A DNA stretch of 64,000 nucleotides from Trebouxia sp. TZW2008 (Eukaryota > Chlorophyta > Trebouxiophyceae > Trebouxiales > Trebouxiaceae): positions 124,001-188,000 of the forward strand of contig BDIU01000146.1 of NCBI GenBank assembly GCA_002118135.1, in the 5' to 3' direction. The notes beneath the pieces are model-generated. The model was not told the DNA's origin. It saw nothing but the letters and a program-made list of their open reading frames with translations, and did not search any database. Both the position numbers and the translations under genes were made by a program. Below are positions 38,701 to 44,996 of this stretch, one piece after another; the stretch's first letter is position 1; the number at the start of each line of letters is the position of its first letter.

Positions 38701-41700
38701 AGTACGCTGCTCTTGACGTCATCACTGGCTTCGTCCCTACACCAGACATGAGACCCTTTATCAATTGCTTATTCCTGTCACAGACCGCGTCCTGACTTCA
38801 CTCAATCTGCCAAGTGACCTCTGGCTGTAGGGTGCTTGTGTGGTCCAGCCAGCTACCCATAGCACTCAGTACGCTGCTCTTGACGTCATCACTGGCTTCA
38901 TCCCTGCAGCAGACATGGTCAAGTTCACTACACCTGCAGCCTGATTGTAAAAACGGGCCATCTTGTGCGGTATCACTGATATGCAGCTCTTGACGTCATC
39001 ACTGGCTTCATCCCTACAGCAAACAATGTCTGTAACTCGCTGAATCTGCAAATTAAGTGTACCAAAGCACCATCATGTGCTGATAGCACTCAGTATGCTG
39101 TTCTTGACGTCATGACTGGGATCATCCCCTACGACAGATATGGGCCCACTACAAAGGATCTGCCAAGAAGATGAATAGCGGGCATGCTATTGGCACACCA
39201 CATGCCATCTTTCATTGATTGTATTGTACCAACTAGCTCTCGATACACTGCTCTTAACGTCATCACTGGCCTCATCCCTGCCATTTTGTGAGGTGGACAT
39301 GATCTCCACCTCACAAAATCCGCTAAGTAGGCAAAAGTACAATGGTATTGGTGTCGAAATGGGATTGATGATGCCAATACCACTCAATATGCTGCTCTTG
39401 AAATCATGACTGGCTTCATCCTGTGACACTCCATGTGCTATTGGATCTGCATCACTGTTTGGACATACAAACTTGAGGCGTGCGCGTCCCACTGAAGTCA
39501 ATATATGGTAGGAAGGCCATGTAAAGGTCACATAGGCGCATGCACATTGCTGTGATGTTTTCGCTGCACTAAGAGCTGGCATGCGGATGTCTTGTTGCGC
39601 TTGTTGCCAATGCTGCTGCCACTTGGTGAGATGTATGCAGCAGGTGGCATGGTTGCAAGCATGCTCAAGCACTCTTGCCTTGCTCAGGTCCTGAAATGCA
39701 GATGCTACTGACATAGTTTGCTGGGCCACAGCAGGTCACAGCAGGCAGCCTATTGAGACCCAGCACAAAATGACAGCGGCAGATGATCAAGACTGAGCAG
39801 TCAGGTCTATATCTGCCATGTAGAGCTTGTTCCCTTGCAACATTCCCTGGCAGTGCTGTGACAGCTCATGCAGCCAGTCAATGACAGACATACACTAGCA
39901 GAATTGCCAGGTCACAAATTTGAATATGTGCTGCAGCAGCCTGTCTTGCTTAGGTCCTAATTTACCCAGATGCTACTAACATAGTTTGCTGAACCAGAGC
40001 AGGTCACAACAGGCAGCCTAGCATACAATGACAACGGCAGATGATCAAGACTGAGGAGTGAGGTCTATATCTGCCATCTAGAGCTCATTCTGTTGCAACA
40101 TTCCCTGGCAGTGCTGCATTCAGCTAATGTTGCCAGTCAATGGCACACACGTACTGGCAGAACTGCCAGTTCACATGATTGCACTCATGCTGCTGATGCT
40201 GGTCTGACTCAGGTCCTGATACTCGGATGCCACTGACTTAGTACGCTCCACCAGGGCAGGTTATAACACACAGCCTGCACTGGACGGAGTGTACTATGGT
40301 AGCAGCATATGGTCAAGACTAAGCAGTAACAGCTGTCTACCTGCAAATGGCAGGCTCGCCGATACGAATGTCACTGGATGGCATGCTTAGGTGGCAACAG
40401 TCACAATGCCAGCTGTGTCAATGCCAAGATGTCTTTAGTACTCATGCAACAATTCAGTGCAGCACATCCAGCTCGTGAAAATTTTATGAACATCAACTCC
40501 AGAATATTGCGTCACTATGATGTCACCATACAGCTGCCCAAGCATGTCTGCAGATGCCGGACAGTGTCTACACTCTGACTTTCAGAGCATCTAAATTTGA
40601 CGTCATAACACAGCTTCCAACAGCAATTGAGCAGATGCTGAGAATGGACTCATTCACACTGACTCTGAGTTTTACTGCAAAAACATGTTACTGTGACACG
40701 ATGGCAAAGCTTCTGAAAGCACGTATGCAGATGATTGAAAGTTTTGGATGGAACCCACTTGTACAGGTCTGCCAGAAAGCCCACAGTCTGCTCAGCAAGC
40801 TCTGTATCTTTGCCAGGCGCTGTGGAGAGCGTCGCCAACACAACCACAAGAGCACCCCGCTCAGCTCCGTTCTTCACCCTCCCTTCTGCTGAGCCATCCA
40901 GAATGTGCTGTACCCTGTGAACCTCAGCTCTCACACAGCTGTTGTCCTGAAGACGCGCTGCAGTTGCCTTGATGACGTCTAGAGCTGCTTGCCTGCGACC
41001 AAAACAAACTCTGTACTGGTGAAACAGTGACTGTGATGAAATGTATGTCAGACAGCTCTGAAGATGTGCTGCAAGTGCCTTGATGACGTCTAAATCTGCT
41101 TGCTTGCAGGCCAGCCATGCTGTAGTAACGGTCACCACAGTTAAAGTGTAGATTCCATGTTGTTTGTTATACAGTAATAGTAACCACAGTAAGCATAGTT
41201 TCAAACGCAAGTGCTAGGTGTGCATGCTCTCCATGCTCTTCACAGTCAGCAGACTGTGTCGAAGTACGATGTATGTACATACAAACTTACGCTGTACAAC
41301 ATCATGCAGGGGCATGAGTAAGAGATAGTGTTTGCTTGGAGTCTGTGGTGCAAAGCATGCCCAAATGTTCCATGCGCAGATGCTGTGACAGCTGATGACT
41401 TGGTCTATTGCTCTGAACAATAGATGGAAAGCTTTTGCTGCATGCAGATGTTGGTGTTTCCTATATGTGTGACTGTGTACTTATCCTCATGTACGTGCGC
41501 ACTGTGGAGGTGCTCAAGCCGCGTGCTGAAGCCCTGTTTTACAGCATGGCAATTGCGTGAGCATGGACAAGCTCGATGTCGGGTCTCATGAGTTCCCAGT
41601 GCAACGCATGTCTAGTGGCATGCATGTCTATTCCTCAAGGAGAAGACACCTAGGTCTGAGGCACAGACAAACATCTCGGTGTAGCCAGAACGGTCTTTTC

Positions 41701-44244
41701 AAGACAGACTGTGCAAACCCAAAGTCTGCTTCAGCGGACTACCACAAATGGGCTCAGAAAGAGAGACAGCATTGTGAAAAGCCGGAGTAGCGGAGTTTGG
41801 GTTGGCACAGCCCCTCTTGACATGAGCCCTTCTGACCACACCATAGACATTTCTCTGCACCTCAGAGAGCTGTCGAGGGTAGAAATGACAAGATGGCTAT
41901 GCCCAGAGACTATAACAGCTATAGTTTCACTATGTCATAGACTGCCTTGACTCAATGAAAATATAGTCATTGCCTGTGTGTGCCACATGCGCGATTGACT
42001 GTCCAAAGCAATTCAGATTAATCTCTCTGCTGACTTGTCATTTCCACCCTCAGCAATGACAACATGACCCAAGAAAACACAGAGTCCTGGACGAGTGCAA
42101 GGTCATTGACACTGCAGTCATGTAAACTTTACCCAACATGACCCAAGAACTCAACAGACTCTTTGAAGAATGCAAGGGCATTGACAGCGCAGTCATGTGG
42201 ACTGTACCCAACATGACTGAAGAAGTCGACAGAGTCCTTGAAGAATGCAAGGGCATTGACACCGCAGTCATGTAAACTTTACCCAACAAGAGCCAAGAAC
42301 TTGACGGAGCCCTTGCAGAATGCAGAGGCATTGACACTGCACTCATGTAGTGCATATTGGAGCAGTCAGCTGTCTTCAACCAGTTTGATCCTATGCTGAC
42401 CTGAGCCATTTAGACTACACCTAAAACCTTATACTACAGTACCTACCTAGCTGGGCCTGCTGGGCCTGCTGAGCCTGTCTAGCATGCGGTCTGAATGAAA
42501 TGAATGCATGAAGTCATGTGAAGTTTACCGCACAGACTCCTTGGAGCCTCTCACTAGCTTCACCCACTGATCCAGCATCTCAGGAGCGCTACTGCTCAGA
42601 TTGAGCTGCACTGCACTGAGGAAGGCCTTGATGCTGACAAGGGCTGCTTCAGGCGTCCTTTTGACATACTTGAGCATGGCTGGAAGGATGGTGCTGCTGA
42701 ACTCCTGCTGAGCGATGTGAGCTATCAATGGGGACCAGGCAGCCAGCTGTTCAGCTGAAACTGGTGTCTTGGAGCCTATTGCTGACTCGCAGTAGAAGGC
42801 TAGCAGCTCTTGTCTATAAGGCGCTAACTGATCAGGATGCTGGCTGCCGTAATGTGACAGAGCATATACAAGGCCCGGAGATTCTGCATGACACCACAAC
42901 CCTGTGAGCATATAGAGCCTGAGGACTCTGCATGGCACCGTAATGTGATAGAGCACATTCGAGACCTGGAGACTCTGCACGACACGTTGCCTGTTGGACA
43001 CAGTTGACAACAGACTTGACTGTGATGAAATTGCAAGCTATATGTGCAGATTCTGCATGACACCCTGGCTGTTGGACACAGTTGGCACCATGCTTGAGTA
43101 TGATGCAGTTGCAAGGGATGTGTGTTGATGGGCATGAGCAAGATAGCACATGTTTATTTGAAACATCACTGGGTATTGAAACCTTTGTCTGCATAGTGTA
43201 CTGGCTGATGGGTACGGATGGTGGAGTGCCGCATGTGGAGTAGTTGCCAAAGCATGTTGATGGGTCTTGCCAAAACAATGCATATACACAGCAAGAGCTC
43301 TAAACTGTGACACATCTGCTGGATGGCTTTGTCACATGCTCTTGAAGCAATCTCTTGGATTGCGGGTTCAGCAATTAAATGTTGCATACCTTTGCTTTTG
43401 GCCACAGCTACATACTCTGGGATCAGATCAGGCTTTGCATTGAGGAGTCGGTCAGTGACTTTGACCAGGCTTTGCTCAGCTGATTTGGTCGATAACAGCT
43501 TTGTCAGGTACCCAGCCTACAGTCATGCAACACAGCATGTCTCTGCCAGCTTTGAGGCAAAGTCAGATGGTCGCATGAGCAAACCAAGCTATGGAGGTGG
43601 CAACAGCAGACTTTCCGCTTGACGTTGTGGTTCACCTGACACTCAACAAGCTTTACCACAGCCTTCTTTGCACTCTGCACTTGCAGTTGGTGCAGCACCA
43701 CAGCAGTCCAGCACAGCAGGACAAAGCATTCCTGCAAGGGGAACAAGCCAGAATTTGAATGTGACATTGTCAATCTTCAATCTTCTGCGCAAAGAGTTTT
43801 TGGAATCAGTGGGGACCTGTCGTGAAACAGCTGCTGTATCTATCTTGACAAGAGCCCCAGCCAGTGTTTTCAGGAAAGTGCCATTTGAAACAGCCTGCCG
43901 AATGGTTGCAACCACAGCACGCTGTGAAGCTATGTCCTGGTATAGTGGCAAGGTATGCAGGATCAGCTGCACCAATGCAGCGGAGTGGACGTCCAAAAAG
44001 CCTGCAGCATACATGAAAGCCGCTCGCTGATGCTGCTCGAAGTGAGAGTTTGCGATGACCTCAGTTGCAGGTGTGAAGCTGTCGCGTGTGCTGCGCTTGT
44101 GTGGGTGCGCAACTTCGATAGGCTATACGTGCAGATGGTACCTGAATCTTTTGCCAAGTCGGCCAGATCGTACTTCCACAGATTGATGCGCTCCTTGCCG
44201 CGAGCGGTGAATGATCCTTCCGGAATGGCACTGTCATCAGACAT
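3111..44244 (-). CDS. GCN1: GCN1 (eIF2alpha kinase activator GCN1, plant ILITYHIA type), 40 exons
   Basis: GCN1 is a very large HEAT-repeat protein that binds ribosomes and, through its RWD-binding region, the kinase GCN2, so that uncharged tRNA triggers eIF2alpha phosphorylation; it acts in the cytosol. The model joins 40 exons whose phases agree throughout and whose lengths sum to 2619 codons (2618 aa plus stop), close to yeast and human GCN1 (about 2670). Order along the protein follows the family from the N-terminus (start ATG 44244-44242, MSDDSAIPEG) to the short acidic tail (stop 3113-3111, after KLPQDADDDV). Diagnostic matches include VDAPSLALILPVVHRGLRDR, GILNDNWRIRQSSVELLG, HVWKTIVTNTPRT and KPFVPQLQTTFLKCLADQ. 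Plant-like wording dominates. Intron 21 has a GC donor. Introns make up about 80% of the locus and carry many copies of exon edges. Exon groups follow as separate entries. Confidence 0.95.
3390..3480 (-). repeat. 5'-edge copy of GCN1 exon 40
   Basis: Upstream of the exon 40 acceptor, a diverged copy of the acceptor and first exon bases recurs near 3441-3476 (GGTCACC next to TGCAAGCAGCAG on the plus strand). It is short and weak. Confidence 0.45.
3639..3788 (-). repeat. 3'-edge copies of GCN1 exon 39
   Basis: At 3639-3715 the plus strand repeats the donor region and last ~60 bases of exon 39 (AGCTGACCTGCAA, then CCCAGAAGGGCTACTAGCAC against CCCAGAAGCGCTACCAGCAC in the exon). A second, poorer copy follows at about 3725-3760. 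The first copy retains the GTCAGC donor. Confidence 0.65.
4059..4120 (-). repeat. 5'-edge copy of GCN1 exon 39
   Basis: The plus-strand segment GAGAGTCTCTGCTCAGCTTC through CATGTCAGCTTCTTGCAG repeats the first half of exon 39 with its acceptor (in exon: GAGAATCTCTGCTCAGCTTG through CATGTCAGCTTCTGACAG). An internal deletion removes about 15 bases. Confidence 0.65.
4560..4660 (-). repeat. 3'-edge copy of GCN1 exon 38
   Basis: About 70 bases (TGGCGCATACTGTGCTGTGT onward) repeat the last part of exon 38 at 4783-4850 with about 85% identity by eye. The donor GT is not kept. Confidence 0.65.
5041..5130 (-). repeat. 5'-edge copy of GCN1 exon 38
   Basis: The segment around GCTGTGCAAAGGCGCCAATT resembles the first half of exon 38 (GCTGTGCAAAGGCACCCAGC) and its acceptor side. 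It is diverged. Confidence 0.5.
5270..5783 (-). repeat. 3'-edge array of GCN1 exon 37, four copies
   Basis: Four tandem copies of the exon 37 3' end plus the start of its intron begin near 5279, 5399, 5507 and 5649 (CATGCTCTGCAG anchor), with the parent at 5789. Spacing is 108-142 bases. The two copies nearest the exon are almost identical to it and keep the TGCAG/GTTAGC donor; the distal ones are eroded. Confidence 0.85.
6086..6836 (-). repeat. 3'-edge array of GCN1 exon 36, four copies
   Basis: Four copies of the second half of exon 36 (from LIAKAG to CLADQ) plus donor start near 6144, 6312, 6475 and 6675. Unit size is about 160-200 bases and includes a CAG/CAACAG-rich stretch. The copy at 6144 has TT in place of the donor GT; the one at 6475 has lost one base and frame; the others keep GT and frame. 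Confidence 0.88.
7098..7560 (-). repeat. 5'-edge array of GCN1 exon 36, three copies
   Basis: Three copies of the acceptor and first half of exon 36 (GPMIRIIGDRL to LIAKA) lie at about 7098-7198, 7275-7375 and 7455-7551. The first two keep GCAG/GTCCC; the last has lost the acceptor and has an in-frame stop. Spacing is about 180 bases. Confidence 0.88.
7700..8200 (-). repeat. 3'-edge array of GCN1 exon 35
   Basis: Copies of the end of exon 35 (PFVVQIT, plus-strand GTGATCTGGACCACAAA) recur near 8118, 8020 and 7790, each followed by intron sequence with a CTGCTGATGCAGTCTGCA anchor. Similarity falls with distance from the exon. Confidence 0.7.
9260..9520 (-). repeat. 3'-edge array of GCN1 exon 34, two copies
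   Basis: Two copies of the last ~85 bases of exon 34 (GGFCLPxALQPVLPIFLQG) with TTGCAG/GT donors lie at about 9270-9355 and 9430-9515. Unit is about 165-195 bases. Confidence 0.85.
9945..10060 (-). repeat. 5'-edge copy of GCN1 exon 34
   Basis: The first half of exon 34 is repeated with its acceptor: VLVADDSHQDVLLLCWQALA against VLMADDSNQDVLLLCWQGLA in the exon. Frame is open through the copy. A remnant may follow near 10140-10200. Confidence 0.8.
10378..16080 (-). CDS. GCN1: GCN1 exons 28-33
   Basis: Exons: 16080-15745, 15251-15092, 14450-14194, 12641-12528, 11206-10961 and 10539-10378. Exon 28 has YAETALPLLLPAVEDGILND, nearly the plant wording. Exon 29 reads LALLFMARADVGYTVRQAAV and ends with one base of a Ser codon completed by exon 30 (SEERQQIAGRCLGELVRKMG). 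Exon 31 is 38 codons (AFSILFKGGAGGAVESIIPT), and its donor abuts a GGCAG repeat. Exon 32 starts ALEGLQVILGVRPQTLATMV, matching family ALDGLKQIISVRTAAVLPHI. Exon 33 ends QQHVPTLLT. In yeast the RWD-binding (GCN2-binding) segment lies in this and the next part of the protein; exact borders were not assigned. Confidence 0.88.
11265..11495 (-). repeat. 5'-edge array of GCN1 exon 32, two copies
   Basis: Two diverged copies of the start of exon 32 (GGGTTTGCAAGTC, then CAACCATGATGCTCAAGCT) lie at about 11265-11350 and 11405-11490. Both carry frame-breaking changes. Confidence 0.7.
12480..12526. repeat. (GGCAG)n minisatellite at the exon 31 donor
   Basis: Nine near-perfect GGCAG units run up to the donor of GCN1 exon 31; only two bases separate the repeat from the GTCTGCC splice site. 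On the transcribed strand it is (CTGCC)n, directly at the intron 5' end. Confidence 0.9.
13395..14160 (-). repeat. 3'-edge array of GCN1 exon 30, seven copies
   Basis: Seven copies of the last ~45 bases of exon 30 (QAALCDEDTAVRQ) with donor start near 13397, 13549, 13709, 13806, 13956, 14050 and 14110; the parent ends at 14194. Most keep CAG/GTG. Spacing shrinks towards the exon (152, 160, 97, 150, 94, 60, 84). Confidence 0.88.
14455..14795 (-). repeat. 5'-edge array of GCN1 exon 30, two copies
   Basis: Two copies of the first half of exon 30 (GEExQQIAGRCLGELVR to PVRGMQ) with TTTCAG/GTGAAG or TTTAG/GTGAAG acceptors span about 14510-14650 and 14670-14790. The nearer one is almost identical to the parent over more than 150 bases including intron, so it is recent. 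Confidence 0.9.
16128..16290 (-). repeat. 5'-edge copies of GCN1 exon 28
   Basis: Copies of the exon 28 acceptor region (GTCAAGTGCTCCTGCAGTAC, GTCAAATCTCCTGCAGGTGC, GTCAGATGCTGCAACATTGC) follow one another upstream of the true acceptor at 16081. Confidence 0.6.
16491..16550 (-). repeat. 3'-edge copy of GCN1 exon 27
   Basis: Fifty-five bases (ACCTGGAAGGTCTAGGGAAT onward) repeat the exon 27 3' end at 16611-16665 with the donor kept. Confidence 0.85.
16613..21389 (-). CDS. GCN1: GCN1 exons 22-27 (eEF3-like HEAT region)
   Basis: Exons: 21389-21284, 20838-20774, 20067-19940, 19565-19354, 18115-17858 and 16975-16613. This is the best conserved part, corresponding approximately to the eEF3-related segment of yeast GCN1 (position from memory). 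Exon 22 reads GSAWGLAGLVKGLGIGSLK; exon 24 reads LFEPYVIHVIGKLLN and joins exon 25 as SGQGVKLVLPAILRG; exon 25 has LLGTMAYLAPKQLSTSLPTV; exon 26 has GGVIRNPEVQGLVKPLLLA and ARIVGNMCALINEPK; exon 27 has LLKGMGQQYFEDVLPWLLEM and SVERSGAAQGLAEVLAVLG. Exons 22-24 lack usable Met codons and are easy to miss by open-frame searches. Exon 27 is preceded by two extra copies of its 5' half. Confidence 0.9.
17030..17440 (-). repeat. 5'-half array of GCN1 exon 27, two copies
   Basis: Two copies of the first ~155 bases of exon 27, each with acceptor (GCACAG/GACATGG) and intact frame (DMAPxVxxLMPELK to DLLPWLL), span about 17040-17200 and 17270-17427. Both then run into the same intron-like tail (YSRNLLLVADHG). 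Unit is about 230 bases. Confidence 0.9.
17696..17765 (-). repeat. 3'-edge copy of GCN1 exon 26
   Basis: Plus-strand GGGCTCATTGATCAAGGCGC through GCAGCTTTCTTCTTG repeats the last part of exon 26; the donor bases are deleted. Confidence 0.75.
18144..18340 (-). repeat. 5'-edge copies of GCN1 exon 26
   Basis: One copy (TCTAGGGCCAGCTTGTCGTG through CACCGATCTGCAG) repeats the first half of exon 26 with an internal deletion of about 14 bases and the acceptor kept; a remnant follows at about 18318-18335. Confidence 0.75.
19000..19275 (-). repeat. 3'-edge array of GCN1 exon 25, two copies
   Basis: Two copies of the exon 25 end (VVPILGKTxSxxHxKxQASA) with GAG/GTG donors span about 19005-19095 and 19178-19265. 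Unit is about 170 bases. Confidence 0.85.
20900..20950 (-). repeat. 5'-edge copy of GCN1 exon 23
   Basis: GCATCAACTGACTTCTGCAC is repeated 76 bases upstream of the true acceptor region (20827-20846), with TGCA/GAAGTC context partly kept. Confidence 0.7.
22030..22175 (-). repeat. 3'-edge copy of GCN1 exon 21 with its GC donor
   Basis: About 140 bases repeat the second half of exon 21 (SCLTALMSGLATDK to LTAKDYP) and the following intron. The copy keeps a GC donor (TTGCAG/GCAAGT). Confidence 0.85.
22210..27909 (-). CDS. GCN1: GCN1 exons 16-21
   Basis: Exons: 27909-27785 (start could be 27905), 26050-25839, 25490-25443, 23725-23497, 23030-22855 and 22391-22210. Exon 17 carries LWLACHDPFQDNAEAASDLW (family: IWIALHDPEKSVAESADDLW). 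Exon 18 is only 16 codons (EHMPAALPSCCRLLLK); it was placed by phase and by its fit to the family segment before the PPPVLDAL-like helix, so it is the least certain. Exon 19 gives KHPAAADTALQLIVSRYDS. Exon 20 ends LGTLARHLDPSDAK, as in family GALAKHLARDDPK. Exon 21 ends DYPHR with a split codon and a GC donor (CACAG/GCAAGC). Confidence 0.8.
22630..22685 (-). repeat. 3'-edge copy of GCN1 exon 20
   Basis: GCATCAGAGGGGCCCAGACG through GCCAGTGTGC repeats the last ~45 bases of exon 20 (GCATCAGAGGGGTCCAGATG). Confidence 0.75.
23060..23180 (-). repeat. 5'-edge copy of GCN1 exon 20
   Basis: A ~110-base copy of the first two thirds of exon 20 (TTTCTTGTCTATGTAG through CTTGCCGCGAGCATTC) lies just upstream; frame is broken. 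Confidence 0.75.
23750..24290 (-). repeat. 5'-edge array of GCN1 exon 19, three to four copies
   Basis: Copies of the start of exon 19 (PAAADTALQLIxSRY to RSGAALAVKAC) with TGCAG acceptors begin near 23891, 24045 and 24200. The first two keep an open frame; the last is fragmentary. Unit is about 155 bases, with nearly identical intron parts (AGGTCAGAGGTGGTGATAGC). Confidence 0.88.
26090..26880 (-). repeat. 5'-edge array of GCN1 exon 17, about six copies
   Basis: About six copies of the first ~90 bases of exon 17 (plus-strand CATGACACGCCAGCCATAGC and GGGCAAGCACCTGCACAGCA) recur every 120-165 bases. They become shorter and more diverged with distance from the exon. Confidence 0.85.
27960..28030 (-). 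repeat. 5'-edge copy of GCN1 exon 16
   Basis: AGCAGCTCATTGCTGTTGAC through GACCTGACTAGCAACTTGCC repeats the exon 16 start and acceptor (27870-27922). Confidence 0.7.
28308..32781 (-). CDS. GCN1: GCN1 exons 11-15, including the charged linker
   Basis: Exons: 32781-32560, 31698-31574, 30781-30665, 30063-29793 and 28596-28308. Exon 11 ends SEMKIFSTPAG, matching the family motif TDIKIFHTPEG. Exons 12 and 13 are divergent linker with a Gly/Lys-rich patch (SSGKGGPAGKGGKVASKAKD) followed by the conserved basic-acidic helix (QERKEAQLADEAQ). Exon 14 returns to HEAT repeats (LKPLVLPLLGSPLVGEGSAY). Exon 15 has VLFHVLGVVPAYRQAV, close to plant YHVLGVVPAYQASV. Exon 12 has no long open frame of its own beyond its borders and was placed by phase and flanking motifs. 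The 3' border of exon 15 (28308) fits only if exon 16 starts near 27909. Confidence 0.8.
29385..29792 (-). repeat. 3'-edge array of GCN1 exon 14 with two (CAG)n tracts
   Basis: Three copies of the end of exon 14 (YAVASALQxVVQSQLQG) with donor lie at about 29632-29735, 29470-29560 and 29385-29455. Between parent and copy 1, and between copies 1 and 2, sit uninterrupted (CAG)n tracts: about 29741-29781 and about 29575-29617, each around 14 units. On the transcript they read (CUG)n. Confidence 0.88.
30850..31010 (-). repeat. 5'-edge copies of GCN1 exon 13
   Basis: The region repeats parts of the exon 13 start (GGCAAG/CTTGCC blocks, acceptor side GCCACTGGCTTGCA and CCACTGGCTTGCATAGACA). Copies are diverged. 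Confidence 0.5.
31700..32300 (-). repeat. 5'-edge array of GCN1 exon 12
   Basis: Blocks containing the exon 12 acceptor (plus-strand CTCCTGCAAGCA) and CACATCAGGTTCAACTGCAA recur near 31930, 32125 and 32255, with shared intron blocks such as GGTCAGAAGGCA and AGCAAGCATGTAGACAA. Confidence 0.65.
32825..33300 (-). repeat. 5'-edge array of GCN1 exon 11, three copies
   Basis: Three copies of the exon 11 start (APQDIVDV, EPADKTAANLAISSAM) with TTGCAG or TGCAG acceptors lie at about 32855-32960, 33030-33155 and 33240-33285. Unit is about 170 bases. Confidence 0.85.
33390..40992 (-). CDS. GCN1: GCN1 exons 6-10
   Basis: Exons: 40992-40759, 38736-38600, 37513-37293, 34230-33972 and 33689-33390. The joins are supported by phase and by family alignment: exon 6 ends FLADLYK, and the K codon is split with exon 7, which continues DEASDDVKSSVLSG as in plant GCN1. 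Exon 7 ends at CTCAAGTCAG/GTGCC, because this is the donor that keeps frame with exon 8. Exon 8 ends ADETFKQQK and continues into exon 9 VWTIALKED. Exon 10 contains the LLAHIMLAAHHPVISS segment (family: IFCSHHPSIV). Introns of 1.8 and 3.1 kb around exons 6-9 hold long exon-edge arrays. Confidence 0.85.
34820..37250 (-). repeat. 3'-edge array of GCN1 exon 8, a dozen or more copies
   Basis: The end of exon 8 (AAASPEADETFKQQK, plus-strand TTTTGCTGCTTGAAGG) is repeated through 2.4 kb of intron, at 37100, 36930, 36765, 36540, 36425, 36120, 35880, 35640 and further to about 34830. Copies carry GTxxC donors in various states. Units are about 150-220 bases. Confidence 0.85.
38815..39450 (-). repeat. 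5'-edge array of GCN1 exon 7, five copies
   Basis: Copies of the exon 7 start (DEASDDVKSSVLSG; plus-strand CTCTTGACGTCATCACTGGC) lie near 38880, 38990, 39105, 39250 and 39405, most followed by an acceptor-like TCCCTGCAG or TCCCTACAG. Spacing is about 110-155 bases. Confidence 0.88.
39640..40400. repeat. Three ~250-base intronic tandem units
   Basis: Three units share CTCAGGTCCTGA, ACATAGTTTGCTG, AGCAGGTCACA, GATCAAGACTGAG, GGTCTATATCTGCCAT and CATTCCCTGGCAGTGCTG, starting near 39680, 39945 and 40205. No exon similarity was found, so this looks like a plain intronic tandem repeat. Confidence 0.7.
41050..41120 (-). repeat. 5'-edge copy of GCN1 exon 6
   Basis: TGATGACGTCTAAATCTGCT through TTGCAGGCCAG repeats the exon 6 start with acceptor (TGATGACGTCTAGAGCTGCT at 40971). 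Confidence 0.8.
42050..42370 (-). repeat. 3'-edge array of GCN1 exon 5, four diverged copies
   Basis: Four ~75-base units (GAACTCAACAGACTCTTTGAAGA variants followed by TCATGTAAACTTTACC) begin near 42058, 42134, 42209 and 42283. They resemble the exon 5 end and donor (GTCATGTGAAGTTTACCGCA then CAGACTCCTTGGAG). Confidence 0.6.
42529..44244 (-). CDS. GCN1: GCN1 exons 1-5 (N-terminal HEAT region)
   Basis: Exons: 44244-44142, 44001-43817, 43731-43636, 43516-43390 and 42883-42529. Exon 1 encodes MSDDSAIPEG through LAKDSG; the stretch GKERINLWKYDLADL parallels the first helices of plant GCN1. Exon 2 uses the acceptor after GCTGCAG at 44002, because only that gives the right phase (DSG joined to FLDVHSAALVQ). 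Exon 3 gives ECFVLLCWTAVVLHQLQVQ, matching the LLxWxCLLL segment of the family. Exon 4 has no Met and begins AGYLTKLLST. Exon 5 ends VKLVRGSKESVR. These exons are compact compared with the rest. The N-terminal half of GCN1 carries ribosome-binding function in yeast (family knowledge). Confidence 0.85.
42890..43095 (-). repeat. 5'-edge array of GCN1 exon 5, three copies
   Basis: Copies of the exon 5 acceptor and first ~25 bases recur near 42915, 42965 and 43050 (GGAGACTCTGCACGACAC against GGAGATTCTGCATGACAC). Confidence 0.75.
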
Positions 44245-44410
44245 GTCACACAAAATAGTATACGAATGCGACGCTGTGACAGTGCAGCATCCACCGCTGG
44301 TTTGCGTGTTATATCGCGGACCAAATTTCGTCAAAGCCGCGATGCAAGTGGAACGATGTCCATGCATGCCACCTGCTCGGTCAACTGCACATGTGGCACC
44401 CGTCGGCGAA
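44040..44410 (-). promoter_or_regulatory. CpG-dense GCN1 promoter and 5' exon
   Basis: About 30 CpG dinucleotides fall within 370 bases around the GCN1 start codon, while neighbouring introns have very few. The patch covers exon 1, the first intron and the presumed 5' UTR. No TATA box is evident. Its position agrees with the chosen start at 44244. Confidence 0.6.
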
Positions 44411-44996
44411 GGGTAACTTCAGGGTTTGTTCCATCATTGCAGCAAGTCTGCAATGCCCATGCATGCATTTTGCTAGACACAGCGGACGCCTCGCAGAAAT
44501 GCAGGCAAGAGCGCCATGCTGCTGTCAACGCTCAGAGTGTTTGATTCAGACCGTTGTAAAATGCCATATTTCGTCTCTTGCGTGAGTATAAGTACTCCAA
44601 CAATCATTTCAGCCGCAAGCATTTCTGGCACACAACTGGCTTTTCACCTGATTGAAATGCAGCTTGGCCTGCTCTGCGATGATGTTAGTCTTCTGAGCGC
44701 CCTGGCGACCTAAACTGTTGCAGAGCGATGCACATGCATGCAGTTGCTGCAGCCTGTACATGCTGCTACTCATGTATTTAAAGACACAGAAAGATGATCT
44801 TCTCATGGTAGTACAACATACGATTTGCTCATCTGGCACCATCATTTGAAAATTGTTCGCTGTATCCTACAGACTGACATTGTATGCATGAGGTTGCTTA
44901 CAAGCACAGCAAACACGCTTGCAATTGCTTACAAAACCAGCAAACATGCTTGCTTGCAATTGCAACAAACAGGCATTGTTCCACTGTTGGTACAGC
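44411..44996. other. Intergenic region between gene 2 stop and GCN1 promoter
   Basis: No gene was seen. On the minus strand two TGTAA motifs (plus-strand TTACAA at about 44929 and TTACAAG at about 44899), 70-100 bases past the gene 2 stop, fit the usual chlorophyte polyadenylation signal, so gene 2 probably ends near 44880. Confidence 0.5.

Noticed and set aside
39187..39729. Minus-strand 180-codon open frame considered as a GCN1 exon
   Set aside because: Exon 6 joins exon 7 directly with a split Lys codon matching plant GCN1 (LYK then DEASDDVK), leaving no room for it. It overlaps exon 7 edge copies.
34820..43095. Transposons or introner elements as the source of intron repeats
   Set aside because: No terminal inverted repeats, target-site duplications or reverse-transcriptase or transposase frames were seen, and each array is specific to its neighbouring exon.
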